Shown: positions 54,537-63,443 of the stretch, in pieces
How positions within the stretch are numbered: the stretch's first letter is position 1
Layout of the letters: the number at the start of each line of letters is the position of its first letter
Source: Rs1 sp036960485
Lineage (GTDB): Bacteria > Pseudomonadota > Gammaproteobacteria > Pseudomonadales > Balneatricaceae
Direction of reading: 5' to 3'
DNA length: 64,000 nucleotides
Assembly (NCBI GenBank): GCA_036960485.1
Contig: JBALXS010000002.1
Location: 1 to 64,000 of the forward strand
Notes under the pieces: model-generated
Database searches by the model: none
What the model saw: only the letters and a program-made list of their open reading frames with translations
What the model was told of the DNA's origin: nothing
Position numbers and translations under genes: made by a program

Positions 54537-55132
54537 GCGATACTTCTAATCGCTGCCACTGGGCAGTTGAAAATGCACTTGAAGCACAATACCACGATAG
54601 AGAATGGGGTATACCCTGCACGGATGATGCGGTGTTGTTTGAGTTTCTCATACTAGAGGCCGCACAAGCTGGGCTAAGCTGGCGTACAGTGTTAGAAAAA
54701 AGGGCGGGTTATCAGCACTATTATAAAAACTTTGATGTTCAACAAGTGGCAAAGTTTGAACAAAGCTATATAGACACGATGCTGCAAGACCCTGCCATCG
54801 TGCGCAACAAACTCAAAGTACATTCATCTGTTAAAAACGCACAAATTTTCATACAGATTCAGGCAGAGTTTGGCTCTTTCGCACATTATTTATGGGCGTT
54901 CGTCGATAATAAGCCTATTCAAAATAATGTTGTTGATTATCGAGATACGCCGGTATCAACAGATATATCAAAAGCACTTTCTAAAGACCTTAAAAAGCGT
55001 GGGATGGGTTTTGTTGGCCCAACCATTATGTATGCTTACATGCAGGCAGTAGGGCTGGTGAACGATCATGAAGTTGCTTGCCACTGTTATAAGAATTCAT
55101 TGCAACTTGGGGAAAATTTTCACATAGTTTGA
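54533..55132 (+). CDS. tag: DNA-3-methyladenine glycosylase I
   Basis: A base-excision repair enzyme removing 3-methyladenine. It has 199 aa. The N-terminal RCHWAVENALEAQYHDREWG supplies the zinc ligands Cys8 and His21, and the late NDHEVACHCYK the His and Cys that complete the site. FEFLILEAAQAGLSWRTVL is the conserved base-pocket segment with catalytic Glu. It is the last gene of the prlC operon. Confidence 0.96.
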   Translation: MSDTSNRCHWAVENALEAQYHDREWGIPCTDDAVLFEFLILEAAQAGLSWRTVLEKRAGYQHYYKNFDVQQVAKFEQSYIDTMLQDPAIVRNKLKVHSSVKNAQIFIQIQAEFGSFAHYLWAFVDNKPIQNNVVDYRDTPVSTDISKALSKDLKKRGMGFVGPTIMYAYMQAVGLVNDHEVACHCYKNSLQLGENFHIV

Positions 55133-55680
55133 AGCTTTTCTAATTCCTTTATTCTTGCGTTTGGCTGGTGGTAGTTCAAGCGTCAAAGAGTCATTAGCTT
55201 AGCACTCTCTTAAAGGCTACCCAGCAAGGTAATCCACACTTAAGAGAGGAGCTGCAGCACTTTCGTGTCTCCTTAAGGCGTCGCTGCCATCTAACATTAT
55301 GATTATAAAGTTCATTCTCTAGATCTCTTTGTTTGAGTACTACTTAATCAGGGAGGTTGTCTTATGATTGATAACATATACGCGCGCTGTATTAATAAGT
55401 ATCGCCGTTTCAATAGGATTTATTAGTGTGCAACCAGCTAGTAAGCTTCCATTAACGCCTATCTCTCTCTTAGTATAAGTTGATAATCTATTATATAAAG
55501 TTAAACACGAAGGGCGTAATCGCCATTGCAGTTTTCCGCTTATGGCTGTGCTTTTGATGTTTTACTCTTCTGTTACATTTGCAATAAGATCGCTGTTTAA
55601 TGCATCGCTTGTGAATAAATTATTTAAACGCTAGACTAAAAACTCATTTAGTTGAAAGATTTAAACTATTGAGGTGATTT
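55133..55680. other. 548-base intergenic region with an inverted repeat and a frameshifted peptide relic
   Basis: An inverted repeat CTCTCTTAA (55205-55213) / TTAAGAGAG (55240-55248) with 26-base spacer follows tag. At 55364 an ATG with a perfectly placed GGGAGG starts a 20-codon frame. One frame over, 55368-55478 reads as a signal-peptide-like AVLISIAVSIGFISVQPASK before a stop. This looks like the remnant of a small exported protein gene broken by a frameshift. The rest is featureless. Confidence 0.35.
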
Positions 55681-56442
55681 ATGCGCAAATGTAAGTTTGC
55701 GGTGTTGTATATATCAATATTTAGCAGCTTTACTCTAACCGCTTTTATTACTGAAGTAGAAGCTCAAGATAAAGTACTAAAACTAGGTTATGCCGATTAT
55801 CGTCCATATAGTTACCAAGAAAAAGGGCAAGTAAAAGGGGTAGAAGTTGATGTGCTAAATGAAGCATTGTATCGGCGGATGAACATTCCTTTACAGCATA
55901 ATGTATTACCTTGGAAACGGGTGCAAGAGTATGTTAATAGCGGTAAGTTAGATGCTTTTGTGGCTGTTGCGTCAACCGAGCGCGATAAATACGCCATTAG
56001 TAGTCAAGAAGCGGTAACTTATGGTCAAGTATCTGCTTTTTTTAAAGCTGATTCTGTTAATCTTCCTCAAACTAATTTGCTCAATATTAAACAGTTATTA
56101 GTATATGATTTGGCGGTAATAGCAGGCAGTGGCTGGGCAAAAAAACATTTACCAACAGCTAAATATCAATCGGGCTATTCTATTCCTGCTCTTACTAGCA
56201 TGTTACAGAACAAACGAGTGGATGCTGTGGTTGAAAATACCTTTATTTTTGGTGATTATCTGCATAACAGTGGAAAGCGTGCTTTATTTAAAGAAATCCC
56301 CCTTGAAAATACTAAATTAAAATTAGTCCTTTATATCAGTCGCCATTCAAGCTTTATCCATAAGCTAGACGAATTCGATGAAACATTGCGTCAACTAGAT
56401 AAAGAAGGGGTGCTTGAGAATATTTACCTACATTACAAATAA
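55681..56442 (+). CDS. periplasmic solute-binding protein, family 3 type
   Basis: A 253-aa exported protein with a signal peptide (about 1-28), then the bacterial extracellular solute-binding family 3 fold: KVLKLGYADYRPYSYQEKGQ near the start, KGVEVDVLNEALYRRM, and AFVAVASTERDKYAI. No ABC permease or ATPase gene lies nearby, so it may be a stand-alone sensor or partner of distant genes. The GGDEF/EAL gene is convergent with it, leaving only 34 bases between them. GAGGTGA precedes the ATG. Confidence 0.85.
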   Translation: MRKCKFAVLYISIFSSFTLTAFITEVEAQDKVLKLGYADYRPYSYQEKGQVKGVEVDVLNEALYRRMNIPLQHNVLPWKRVQEYVNSGKLDAFVAVASTERDKYAISSQEAVTYGQVSAFFKADSVNLPQTNLLNIKQLLVYDLAVIAGSGWAKKHLPTAKYQSGYSIPALTSMLQNKRVDAVVENTFIFGDYLHNSGKRALFKEIPLENTKLKLVLYISRHSSFIHKLDEFDETLRQLDKEGVLENIYLHYK

Positions 56443-56476
56443 GTAGGTATAAAAATGCGTTTTAAGATAAGCCAAA

Positions 56477-58852
56477 CTAAACAGAAGAATTTAAATATAC
56501 ACTTTTAGCTAGATCTGGTTGCGGTTTCTGGTAGTAATAACCTTGTACATTTTCACAACCAAGTAATCGTAAGTGTTCAGCTTGAGGCAATGTTTCTACA
56601 CCTTCTGCTATTATTTCTAGCTTTAACGTTTTAGCAATCGAAATGATGGTTTCTACAATCGCAGAATCTTCAGGATCCCCTAACATATCCCGCACAAAGC
56701 TCTGATCAATTTTTAACTTGTTAACAGGTAGCATTTTTAAATATGCAAGTGAGGAATATCCAGTACCAAAGTCATCCAATGCTATAGTAACACCCATTTT
56801 TCGCAGTGCTTTAAGCCTAGCAATTGCCCAGCCTTGATCTTGAATTACCAAGTCTTCAGTGATTTCTATCACTAAGCGTTGCGGTGCTAGACCTGTTTTA
56901 GCTAAGACTTCTTGAATGTGTATAATAATGGCATCGCTCTCTAACTGACAAGGGCTGACATTAATGGCGATAGAGACGTTACTATCTTTAAATTCAGCCA
57001 TTGCTGTACAAGCTTTTTCAATCACCCAAGCCCCTACTTTGACTATTAACCCGCTAGCGACTAAAGGGGGTATGAAGTGGGCAGGGGAAATTAAGGTACC
57101 GTCGGTTTTTCGCCAGCGTAGTAGGCACTCCACTGACACAGTTTGCTGGCTTTCAAGAGCTATAATGGGTTGGTAAAAAAGCTCAAATTCCTCTGCTTGA
57201 AAGGCGTGGTACAATTCAGTATTTAGTTGCAGTTTTTGATTTGCTTGCTGATCCATATCGGCTTGGTAAAACACGACACGATCGCGCCCATCTGCTTTGG
57301 CTTTACATAAAGCTAAATCAGTGAAGCGCAATACTTCTTCAACTTCAATAGCGGTATCAAGGTTTATGATAGAGCAGCCAATACTCACTGAAATCTTAAT
57401 ACTAGAACCGGCTATGTTAAGTGGCTGGTGGAATTGAGCGCAAATATTTTGCGCAAGGTTTTCTACAGAATCTTTTTCAACATTTGATTTTTGTATTAAT
57501 AATAAATACTCATCCGCACTTAATCGACCGAGGTTATCTCCAGTATTGATCAGTGATTGAATAATTTGCGCTGTCATTTTGATTAATAAATCACCGCTGG
57601 CTTGTCCTAATGCATCATTTACGGTTTTAAAATTATCGATATTGATAATCATGGTGGCAAATGTGCGATCTTCAATTTCATTATTGGTTAGAGCTTGAGA
57701 AATACGTTCACGCATTAATAATCGATTGGGTAAGCCAGTTAATTGATCATAGTGCATCAATTTATCTACCTGTATCTCCTGTTGCTTACGCTCACGTATA
57801 TCGCGGCAAGCAGCGAGAAGATAATGCTTATCTTCAATTTCTATCATTGACGCTGAGGTTTCGGTCGGAATTAACTTGTTTTCTTGTGAGCGAAAGGTGA
57901 TTTCTTTGATACACCAGCCAATACGCTGAACTTCTTCAATAAGGTCATCAACATTATTAGCACTGCTATAGAGCGAATATAGCGGTCGATCAAGTAATTG
58001 CTCTTTTGAGATATTCAACAACTCACAAGTTTTAGAATTGAAATCGACGATATTTTTGGTGGTAAAATCGACGATGATGATTGCATCGTGTACTCCTTCA
58101 AAAATTTGGCTTAACTTGTGACGCTGCTCTTCTGACTCAGTATACAATTGCGTTACTTTGCTACTCATTAAATCAATGGCTTGAGCTAGCTCGTCAAGTT
58201 CATCAGCTGAAGATTTACCACGCTTCATGGCTTTGTATAAATTACTTTTAGGCCAAAGCTTAACATCTTCGCTTTCACCAATACCTTGAACAAACTGACT
58301 GATTAAATTAAGGCGTCGGGAAATAAGTTGAAAAATTAGCAATAGAATAAAAAAAGAGACTAAGAAGGTTTTAATGCCTTGGCCAATAAGGATAATGACA
58401 ACTCTATTTTGTAGTTGATCATAGATATTATCTAAAGTGGCATGTATTCGAATTTCGCCTAAAGAGTTTAGGCTATCATTACGCATGAGCTTTAACGGTA
58501 AAATCTGAGTAACAGTGTTTTCAGAGCTTTTTCGGTCAGAAAAGTAAACCTCAGTACCAAACTCATCAATAATACTGACATACACAATATCAGCGAGGTT
58601 ATATATCCCCTGAATTTGTGAGTGAATACCTTCAATATTATATACCCAAATGTTTTCACTTAAACTGGGTAAATAGCTCACTTCAATCATTTTGAACTGT
58701 TTATCTAACGTGCTAACTTGAGTTTTATACTCAAGAAACACTTCTAGTGTAGTCAAAATTAACGTGATGGTAGAACTACATAACAAAATTAAAAACAGTA
58801 TCTTACGACCTATGGCTGTAAATTTAATTGCCTTTAATAATCTACCCGCCAT
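56477..58852 (-). CDS. membrane-bound PAS-GGDEF-EAL cyclic-di-GMP phosphodiesterase
   Basis: A 791-aa protein. Two membrane helices (about 17-38 and 152-173) flank a periplasmic sensor, followed by a HAMP-like linker (about 180-245), PAS (about 250-370), GGDEF (about 380-545) and EAL (about 550-790). The GGDEF site reads SADEY, so cyclase activity is unlikely. The EAL site reads ECLLRW, but the metal and catalytic residues appear kept (NVSPCQL, EITEDLVI, DDFGTGYSSLAYLK, EGVET). It is therefore probably a phosphodiesterase with a regulatory GGDEF domain. Confidence 0.9.
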   Translation of the reverse strand: MAGRLLKAIKFTAIGRKILFLILLCSSTITLILTTLEVFLEYKTQVSTLDKQFKMIEVSYLPSLSENIWVYNIEGIHSQIQGIYNLADIVYVSIIDEFGTEVYFSDRKSSENTVTQILPLKLMRNDSLNSLGEIRIHATLDNIYDQLQNRVVIILIGQGIKTFLVSFFILLLIFQLISRRLNLISQFVQGIGESEDVKLWPKSNLYKAMKRGKSSADELDELAQAIDLMSSKVTQLYTESEEQRHKLSQIFEGVHDAIIIVDFTTKNIVDFNSKTCELLNISKEQLLDRPLYSLYSSANNVDDLIEEVQRIGWCIKEITFRSQENKLIPTETSASMIEIEDKHYLLAACRDIRERKQQEIQVDKLMHYDQLTGLPNRLLMRERISQALTNNEIEDRTFATMIINIDNFKTVNDALGQASGDLLIKMTAQIIQSLINTGDNLGRLSADEYLLLIQKSNVEKDSVENLAQNICAQFHQPLNIAGSSIKISVSIGCSIINLDTAIEVEEVLRFTDLALCKAKADGRDRVVFYQADMDQQANQKLQLNTELYHAFQAEEFELFYQPIIALESQQTVSVECLLRWRKTDGTLISPAHFIPPLVASGLIVKVGAWVIEKACTAMAEFKDSNVSIAINVSPCQLESDAIIIHIQEVLAKTGLAPQRLVIEITEDLVIQDQGWAIARLKALRKMGVTIALDDFGTGYSSLAYLKMLPVNKLKIDQSFVRDMLGDPEDSAIVETIISIAKTLKLEIIAEGVETLPQAEHLRLLGCENVQGYYYQKPQPDLAKSVYLNSSV

Positions 58853-59071
58853 ATTTTACCTTTTACTACACCAGTTACGTTGATTTTATAAAGTCGATGT
58901 CACAAGACTTTGAAGCATTGAGCAACACAAATCAAGCCTTTTAAAAAATCACATAATATTTTATTTTAAAGTTATTATTTTCTATAAAAATATTAACTCA
59001 ACTATCAATTAATTTTTGCTTAATAAACTACTATTAGCCCTTAAGTTTGTTGTCTGCCGTATCTTTAGAAA

Positions 59072-59653
59072 TTAATATATTTTTGTTTCTTCAAAGAAAT
59101 GGTTTCTGCACATTGATTCATAACTATCGTTGCCTCCGATAACAACTTGCTCTCCTTGGCTAATCGCTTGGCCATTGGTATCTCTTCTTACTATCATGGT
59201 GGCTTTGCGTCCACAATGACATACCGCTTTGAGTTCAGTGAGCTTATCGGCGATGTTTAGCAGTCTTTGGCTACCGGGAAATAATTCACCTTGAAAATCA
59301 GAGCGAATACCGTAGCACAGTACGGGAATATGCAATAAATCGACTACTTTCGCTAATTGATCTACTTGTTTTCTCGCCAGGAACTGGGCTTCATCAACAA
59401 ATATGCAGTGTAATTTATCATTTTTTAGATGCTGTTTTACCTGGTAATATAAATCAGTTTTTTTCTCGAATATTTGCGCATCACTTTGCAAACCTATTCG
59501 TGAAGCGATGATCCCTTTTTCAACTCTTTCATCAACAGCGGCAGTGAACAGTAATACTGACATACCTTGCTCTGTGTAATTGTGTGAAGATTGTAATAGA
59601 GAGGTTGATTTACCAGCGTTCATTGCTGAGTAATAAAAATATAATTGTGCCAT
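59072..59653 (-). CDS. tdk: thymidine kinase
   Basis: A cytosolic type II thymidine kinase that salvages thymidine to dTMP. At 193 aa it has normal length. The P loop is SAMNAGKST (about 9-17), the active-site region FVDEAQFL (about 85-92), and zinc Cys residues lie in AVCHCGRKATMIVR and SMCRNHF. Single gene with its own flanks. Confidence 0.96.
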   Translation of the reverse strand: MAQLYFYYSAMNAGKSTSLLQSSHNYTEQGMSVLLFTAAVDERVEKGIIASRIGLQSDAQIFEKKTDLYYQVKQHLKNDKLHCIFVDEAQFLARKQVDQLAKVVDLLHIPVLCYGIRSDFQGELFPGSQRLLNIADKLTELKAVCHCGRKATMIVRRDTNGQAISQGEQVVIGGNDSYESMCRNHFFEETKIY

Positions 59654-59846
59654 TATAACCTTCGGGATAAAGAGAAATCAGCATCATAACATGACTAGAT
59701 AAAATCAGATAAGATGCTTACAGTAGCGGCCAAAAGTAAAATAAGTGTAACTATTAAGTGTTTGTTTTGTTCTATTAGAATTCTAATATTATAGATAATT
59801 GATTCACCTTTGCTACAGTCACTGGGCAAGCTCTGAAAACGTTAAT

Positions 59847-60284
59847 TTATTTGCTGTCACTTAAGTTATTAATCCATTCATTCATCACAACGTGGGTTTT
59901 CATTTTAGAGATATCACTATGGTTTTCTACATATTCACGAATTTCGTGTAAGCGTTGCATACTAGCCGCTTTAACAAATAATAATAAATCCATATTGCCT
60001 GTAATACTATGACAGGTGACTATCTCGGGTATTTTCTTAAAGACTTCTATAAATTCCACACAGCAATTGGATGTGTAGTGTATTTCAATATAAGCACTTA
60101 CGGCAGAGCTTTTGGCGTCACTTAATAGTACTTGATAACCGCGTATGATCTTTTTTTGTTCCATACTCTTGATTCTAGCGGTCACTGATGAGCGAGATAA
60201 ATTTACTTGCTGAGCTATGTTAGAAATGCTTTGGCGCGCATTGTCTTTTAATGCTTGAATAATTGCTTGGTCAAATTTGTCCAA
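59847..60284 (-). CDS. Lrp/AsnC-family transcriptional regulator
   Basis: A 145-aa regulator. The N-terminal HTH spans about 1-55 (IIQALKDNARQSISNIAQQV, LSRSSVTARIKSME) and the C-terminal RAM/AsnC ligand-binding domain about 65-140. The start is TTG at 60284 with AAAGGTG correctly spaced. It is divergent from an amino-acid permease, the likely target. Repeated GTCAA-containing elements lie in the shared 314-base region. Confidence 0.93.
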   Translation of the reverse strand: MDKFDQAIIQALKDNARQSISNIAQQVNLSRSSVTARIKSMEQKKIIRGYQVLLSDAKSSAVSAYIEIHYTSNCCVEFIEVFKKIPEIVTCHSITGNMDLLLFVKAASMQRLHEIREYVENHSDISKMKTHVVMNEWINNLSDSK

Positions 60285-60598
60285 TAGTTACACCTTTAAA
60301 CTAAAACGAGAATAGTTGGTTGCTCAAGGGAGTTTGAAAACAAGCAAAATATTCAATCTATCAGCTGGATTTTTTGATAATTAAAATCTTATGTAAAGAG
60401 ACTACAGTTAAAAATTAATTGTTTATTTTTCTTAAGCTTAGTTCACTAATAAAAGCGAATGTGCCTTTCAGTCTTAATGTTGGTTGGATCCGTCAATTTG
60501 TCAATAAATGCCGTCATATTGAAGGCTTAGTCGCCTAGTTTGTCAACTAAAAATCTATATACTCGATATTCAATTTTAGAATTAACGAGTGACGCGAA
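60285..60598. promoter_or_regulatory. divergent promoter region between the Lrp-type regulator and the permease
   Basis: No gene is present. Three GTCAA elements lie close to the permease start (60493-60497, 60501-60505, 60542-60546), two of them within TTTGTCAA. They may be regulator or promoter elements. Evidence is limited to the repetition. Confidence 0.35.
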
Positions 60599-61849
60599 AT
60601 GCAATCATCAACGGGTACGATTGGCCGCTGGCAAGGCGCTGGGTTAATGGCGACAACTCTCTTGGGAACAGGTGTGTTTATCTTGCCCCAAATGACGATT
60701 AATATCGCAGATGCCGGTGCGCTATTTGCGTGGATATTATTAACACTGGCTATTATTCCCATTACTTTAGTATTTGCTCGATTAGCGAGCCGTTTTCCAC
60801 ACGCTGCAGGGCCTGCTTATTTCGTCGAAAAGGCGTTTGGTAATATAGCCGGGCGCTGTATCGGACTTTCTTTTTTATTACTAATCCCTATGGGCAGTGC
60901 AGCGGCTATATTAATTACGTTTAAGTTTTTTTATGTGCTAGTGCCACTGACAGGTATTGCAGCATTACTGGTACAGCTATCTTTGATTGCTTTCTTGTTA
61001 GTCATCAACATCAAAGGTATTCATGTTTCCGCTAAGTTACAGTTTTTTTTAACGCTCACGATTGTGGCGATTGTAGTTATGCTGCTTACGCTCTCAGGTT
61101 TTAATAGCACGCCACAAAAGCTCTCTGTGATCATGGATAGCTCACAGTTAGAAACTGTTCTAAGTGCAGCTGGTATCGCCTTTTGGAGCTTTTTAGGGGT
61201 TGAAGCGATGACTCATTTAGCCAATGACTTTCGCGATCCTAAAAAAGATTTAGTGCCGGCAATGATGATAGGTACGGTGCTAGTGGGCGCTATTTACATT
61301 GGCTGTACTTATTTGCTTATATCCATTCCAAATGATAGTTCATTAGCAATGGTTGATGTGTTTGATCAGCTAGTCGGCGGTTATGGCGCCCAAGTGATTG
61401 GTGTTTTAGGCGTAGCTAGTGGCCTTGCTGTGGTGAATGTTTATTCAGCGGGGATATCACGCTTAATTTGGAGTTTTAGCCGTGAACAAGTATTGCCTAA
61501 ATACTTTGATAAACTAAATCAGCACCAAGTACCAGTGCGTGCGCTGGTGGCAAATTTATTGACCATGGCGGCGGCGATTATTTTCACTTATGCCACTGAT
61601 CAAGAGTTGGAGCAGTTAATTTCGTGGACCAACGGAGTGTTTGTTGTTATCTATGCCGCCACTATGTTTGCCGCAATTAAATTACTGAGTAAAAAGTACC
61701 TTCCATTGATCATCTGCAGTTTGGCTTTTTGTGTTGCCGTTGCGATCTCTTTAGGAGCAAGTATGACTTATGCAGCAGTTATTTTAGTAATTTTAGTGCC
61801 TAGCCTACTTTGGCAAAAAAGCTATTTAAGTCAGAAACAAGCTATTTGA
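60599..61849 (+). CDS. APC-family amino-acid permease/exporter (YjeH-like)
   Basis: A 416-aa membrane transporter with about twelve helices. The first helix region reads GAGLMATTLLGTGVFILPQM, and FASRFPHAAGPAYFVEKAFG-like segments follow (here RLASRFPHAAGPAYFVEKAF). This resembles YjeH-type exporters of methionine and branched-chain amino acids. Divergent pairing with an Lrp regulator supports an amino-acid substrate. The exact substrate and direction are not shown by the sequence. Confidence 0.88.
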   Translation: MQSSTGTIGRWQGAGLMATTLLGTGVFILPQMTINIADAGALFAWILLTLAIIPITLVFARLASRFPHAAGPAYFVEKAFGNIAGRCIGLSFLLLIPMGSAAAILITFKFFYVLVPLTGIAALLVQLSLIAFLLVINIKGIHVSAKLQFFLTLTIVAIVVMLLTLSGFNSTPQKLSVIMDSSQLETVLSAAGIAFWSFLGVEAMTHLANDFRDPKKDLVPAMMIGTVLVGAIYIGCTYLLISIPNDSSLAMVDVFDQLVGGYGAQVIGVLGVASGLAVVNVYSAGISRLIWSFSREQVLPKYFDKLNQHQVPVRALVANLLTMAAAIIFTYATDQELEQLISWTNGVFVVIYAATMFAAIKLLSKKYLPLIICSLAFCVAVAISLGASMTYAAVILVILVPSLLWQKSYLSQKQAI

Positions 61850-61923
61850 GAAAGCAAAGTTAAGCTTAAGCAAACATTAAACTAATGAAAGCGAAGCACG
61901 ACCATAAGCACTATATGGAAGAA

Positions 61924-61957
61924 AACGTTGATGTGAATAATCGCTCACATCAGCGTT
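61924..61957. terminator. hairpin between the permease and a convergent gene
   Basis: AACGTTGATGTGA and TCACATCAGCGTT pair over thirteen positions with one G-U around an eight-base loop. There is no T-run on the plus side, so it may act as an mRNA end stabiliser or a weak bidirectional terminator between convergent genes. Confidence 0.5.
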
Positions 61958-62017
61958 ATAAGAGGCGCTTCATGTTAAATAGTGAATGAGCGGGATGGGG
62001 AATTAATAGCTGGATAA

Positions 62018-62575
62018 TTAAGGCTGTACGATTTCTACTGTCGCTTTAACTTGCACTTCTACGCGATCGGAATTAGAAGTAATTAAAGTAAACTTTTGTT
62101 TAGTACTATCCGTGCGGTTGGTCCGCATAAAGCTGATGAAATGTTTTGGCCCCAATTCAGTTTGTTTTGTTTCATCTTGCATTTTTTCTAAGACAAAAGA
62201 GAGTGGAGTTCTTTCAAGTAGTTCAATAAATTGACGCTCAATCTCGTTTATTTTGACGCTGTGCGTATAAACACTGCAGGTTAAAGAATCGTCAATAGAA
62301 ACTAAGTAATTACCGATCACATTAGGAATAACCCAAACACTGCCTGGTTTTTTTTCTAGGAACAAAACGGCCTTATTATCCACTAACTTAGGAACCTTAG
62401 CTTCAGCGAACCGAGTTTTTAAAACGCTCATGTCTGCTGCATTGTTTAAACAGGTTTTTTCATAGAGTTGAGTAAAATACTTTTCCGGCTCGGCAGAAGT
62501 TTCACCATACACGTTTTGTAGACTAAAAGTACTTGCTACTAGTAATAAAGAGAGTGCGTACCTCGACATAGACAT
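62018..62575 (-). CDS. exported protein of unknown function
   Basis: A 185-aa protein with a clear signal peptide (about 1-24, YALSLLLVASTFSLQNVYG). The mature part has two Cys (TCLNNAADMS and SLTCSVYTH) and mixed alpha/beta composition ending in TVEIVQP. I do not recognise the family. It is convergent with the permease gene. Confidence 0.75.
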   Translation of the reverse strand: MSMSRYALSLLLVASTFSLQNVYGETSAEPEKYFTQLYEKTCLNNAADMSVLKTRFAEAKVPKLVDNKAVLFLEKKPGSVWVIPNVIGNYLVSIDDSLTCSVYTHSVKINEIERQFIELLERTPLSFVLEKMQDETKQTELGPKHFISFMRTNRTDSTKQKFTLITSNSDRVEVQVKATVEIVQP

Positions 62576-62889
62576 AGAAACCTCTGCAGTGACTGATTAA
62601 ATGATTTGATAGCTTAATTGGAAGAAAAAATAACAATACTAAAGAGAACCAAATGGCAGGACTGCACATACAAATGAATGTTTGAAATGCCGGTTGAATG
62701 AAAAGGCCGCTGTAAAATAGCTATTAGAAATTGTCATCGCGTTATACTCCCAGTATATAACATTCACTTAATAGAAACATCTCGATTAAATTAGTTCATA
62801 GGTATTGTGCAACAACGTATCCTTTGCGCCTAAGCTGTGAATCTAGGATAATGTAGAACAGTTTAAAGAATTCTTTCAAAGGTATAAAT
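62576..62889. other. 314-base intergenic region
   Basis: No gene or RNA is recognisable. It holds the divergent promoters of the exported protein and the DUF2750 gene. TTCTTTCAAAGGTATAAAT directly precedes the latter, with AAAGG as ribosome binding site. Confidence 0.4.
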
Positions 62890-63288
62890 ATGTCATCACT
62901 TCCCTTAACAAACAAAGAGCTAGCTAGCTTTGATTCTCAACAGCGTTTTCAATACTTTCTGGAACAAGCCGTGGCTGAAGCCCAAGTGTGGATTTTGACA
63001 GACGAGGAAGGTTTTGTTTTACTCAATTGTGAAGAAGAATCATGTATTCCTGTTTGGCCAAGCGAGGAGAGCGCTTTATTGTGGGCTGTTGCTGGTTGGG
63101 AAAATTGCCAGCCAAAGGCAATAGCACTAAAAACATGGCAGCTGCGCTGGACACAAGGTCTTACAGAAGATCAGTTATTGATTGTTGTTTTCCCAAGTAT
63201 AGAAGAAGAAGGCTTAGTACTTGAACCAGAAGAGCTAGATGCAGAGTTTCGCCGACAAATAAAAAAGAACAATACAAAAAAGAAGTAA
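62890..63288 (+). CDS. DUF2750-domain protein
   Basis: A 132-aa acidic cytoplasmic protein. FQYFLEQAVAEAQVWILTDE and the following VWPSEESALLWAVAGWENCQ match the DUF2750 pattern. Proteins of this family are small and their role is unknown. The C-terminus is Lys-rich. It is followed by a bidirectional terminator shared with the convergent deaminase gene. Confidence 0.85.
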   Translation: MSSLPLTNKELASFDSQQRFQYFLEQAVAEAQVWILTDEEGFVLLNCEEESCIPVWPSEESALLWAVAGWENCQPKAIALKTWQLRWTQGLTEDQLLIVVFPSIEEEGLVLEPEELDAEFRRQIKKNNTKKK

Positions 63289-63398
63289 CAGCAGTGAGTA
63301 AGCTTGGTTAAATTGGTCAAAGATAGCCTTGAAACCTGTTAATAAAGTTACGCACAACGATTTGTAAAAATATCTATGTGGGTAATTTACATGGTGAT

Positions 63399-63440
63399 TT
63401 ATCAACAGCTGTTTTATTTAAAATAGCTGTTGATAAAAAG
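63399..63440. terminator. bidirectional terminator between the DUF2750 and adenine deaminase genes
   Basis: Perfect arms TTATCAACAGCT (63399-63410) and AGCTGTTGATAA (63425-63436) with a 14-base AT-only-but-one loop. It lies between convergent genes, eight bases from the deaminase stop codon. The arms equal a DnaA-box variant (TTATCAACA), repeated once more at 63441-63449. Confidence 0.7.
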
Positions 63441-63443
63441 TTA

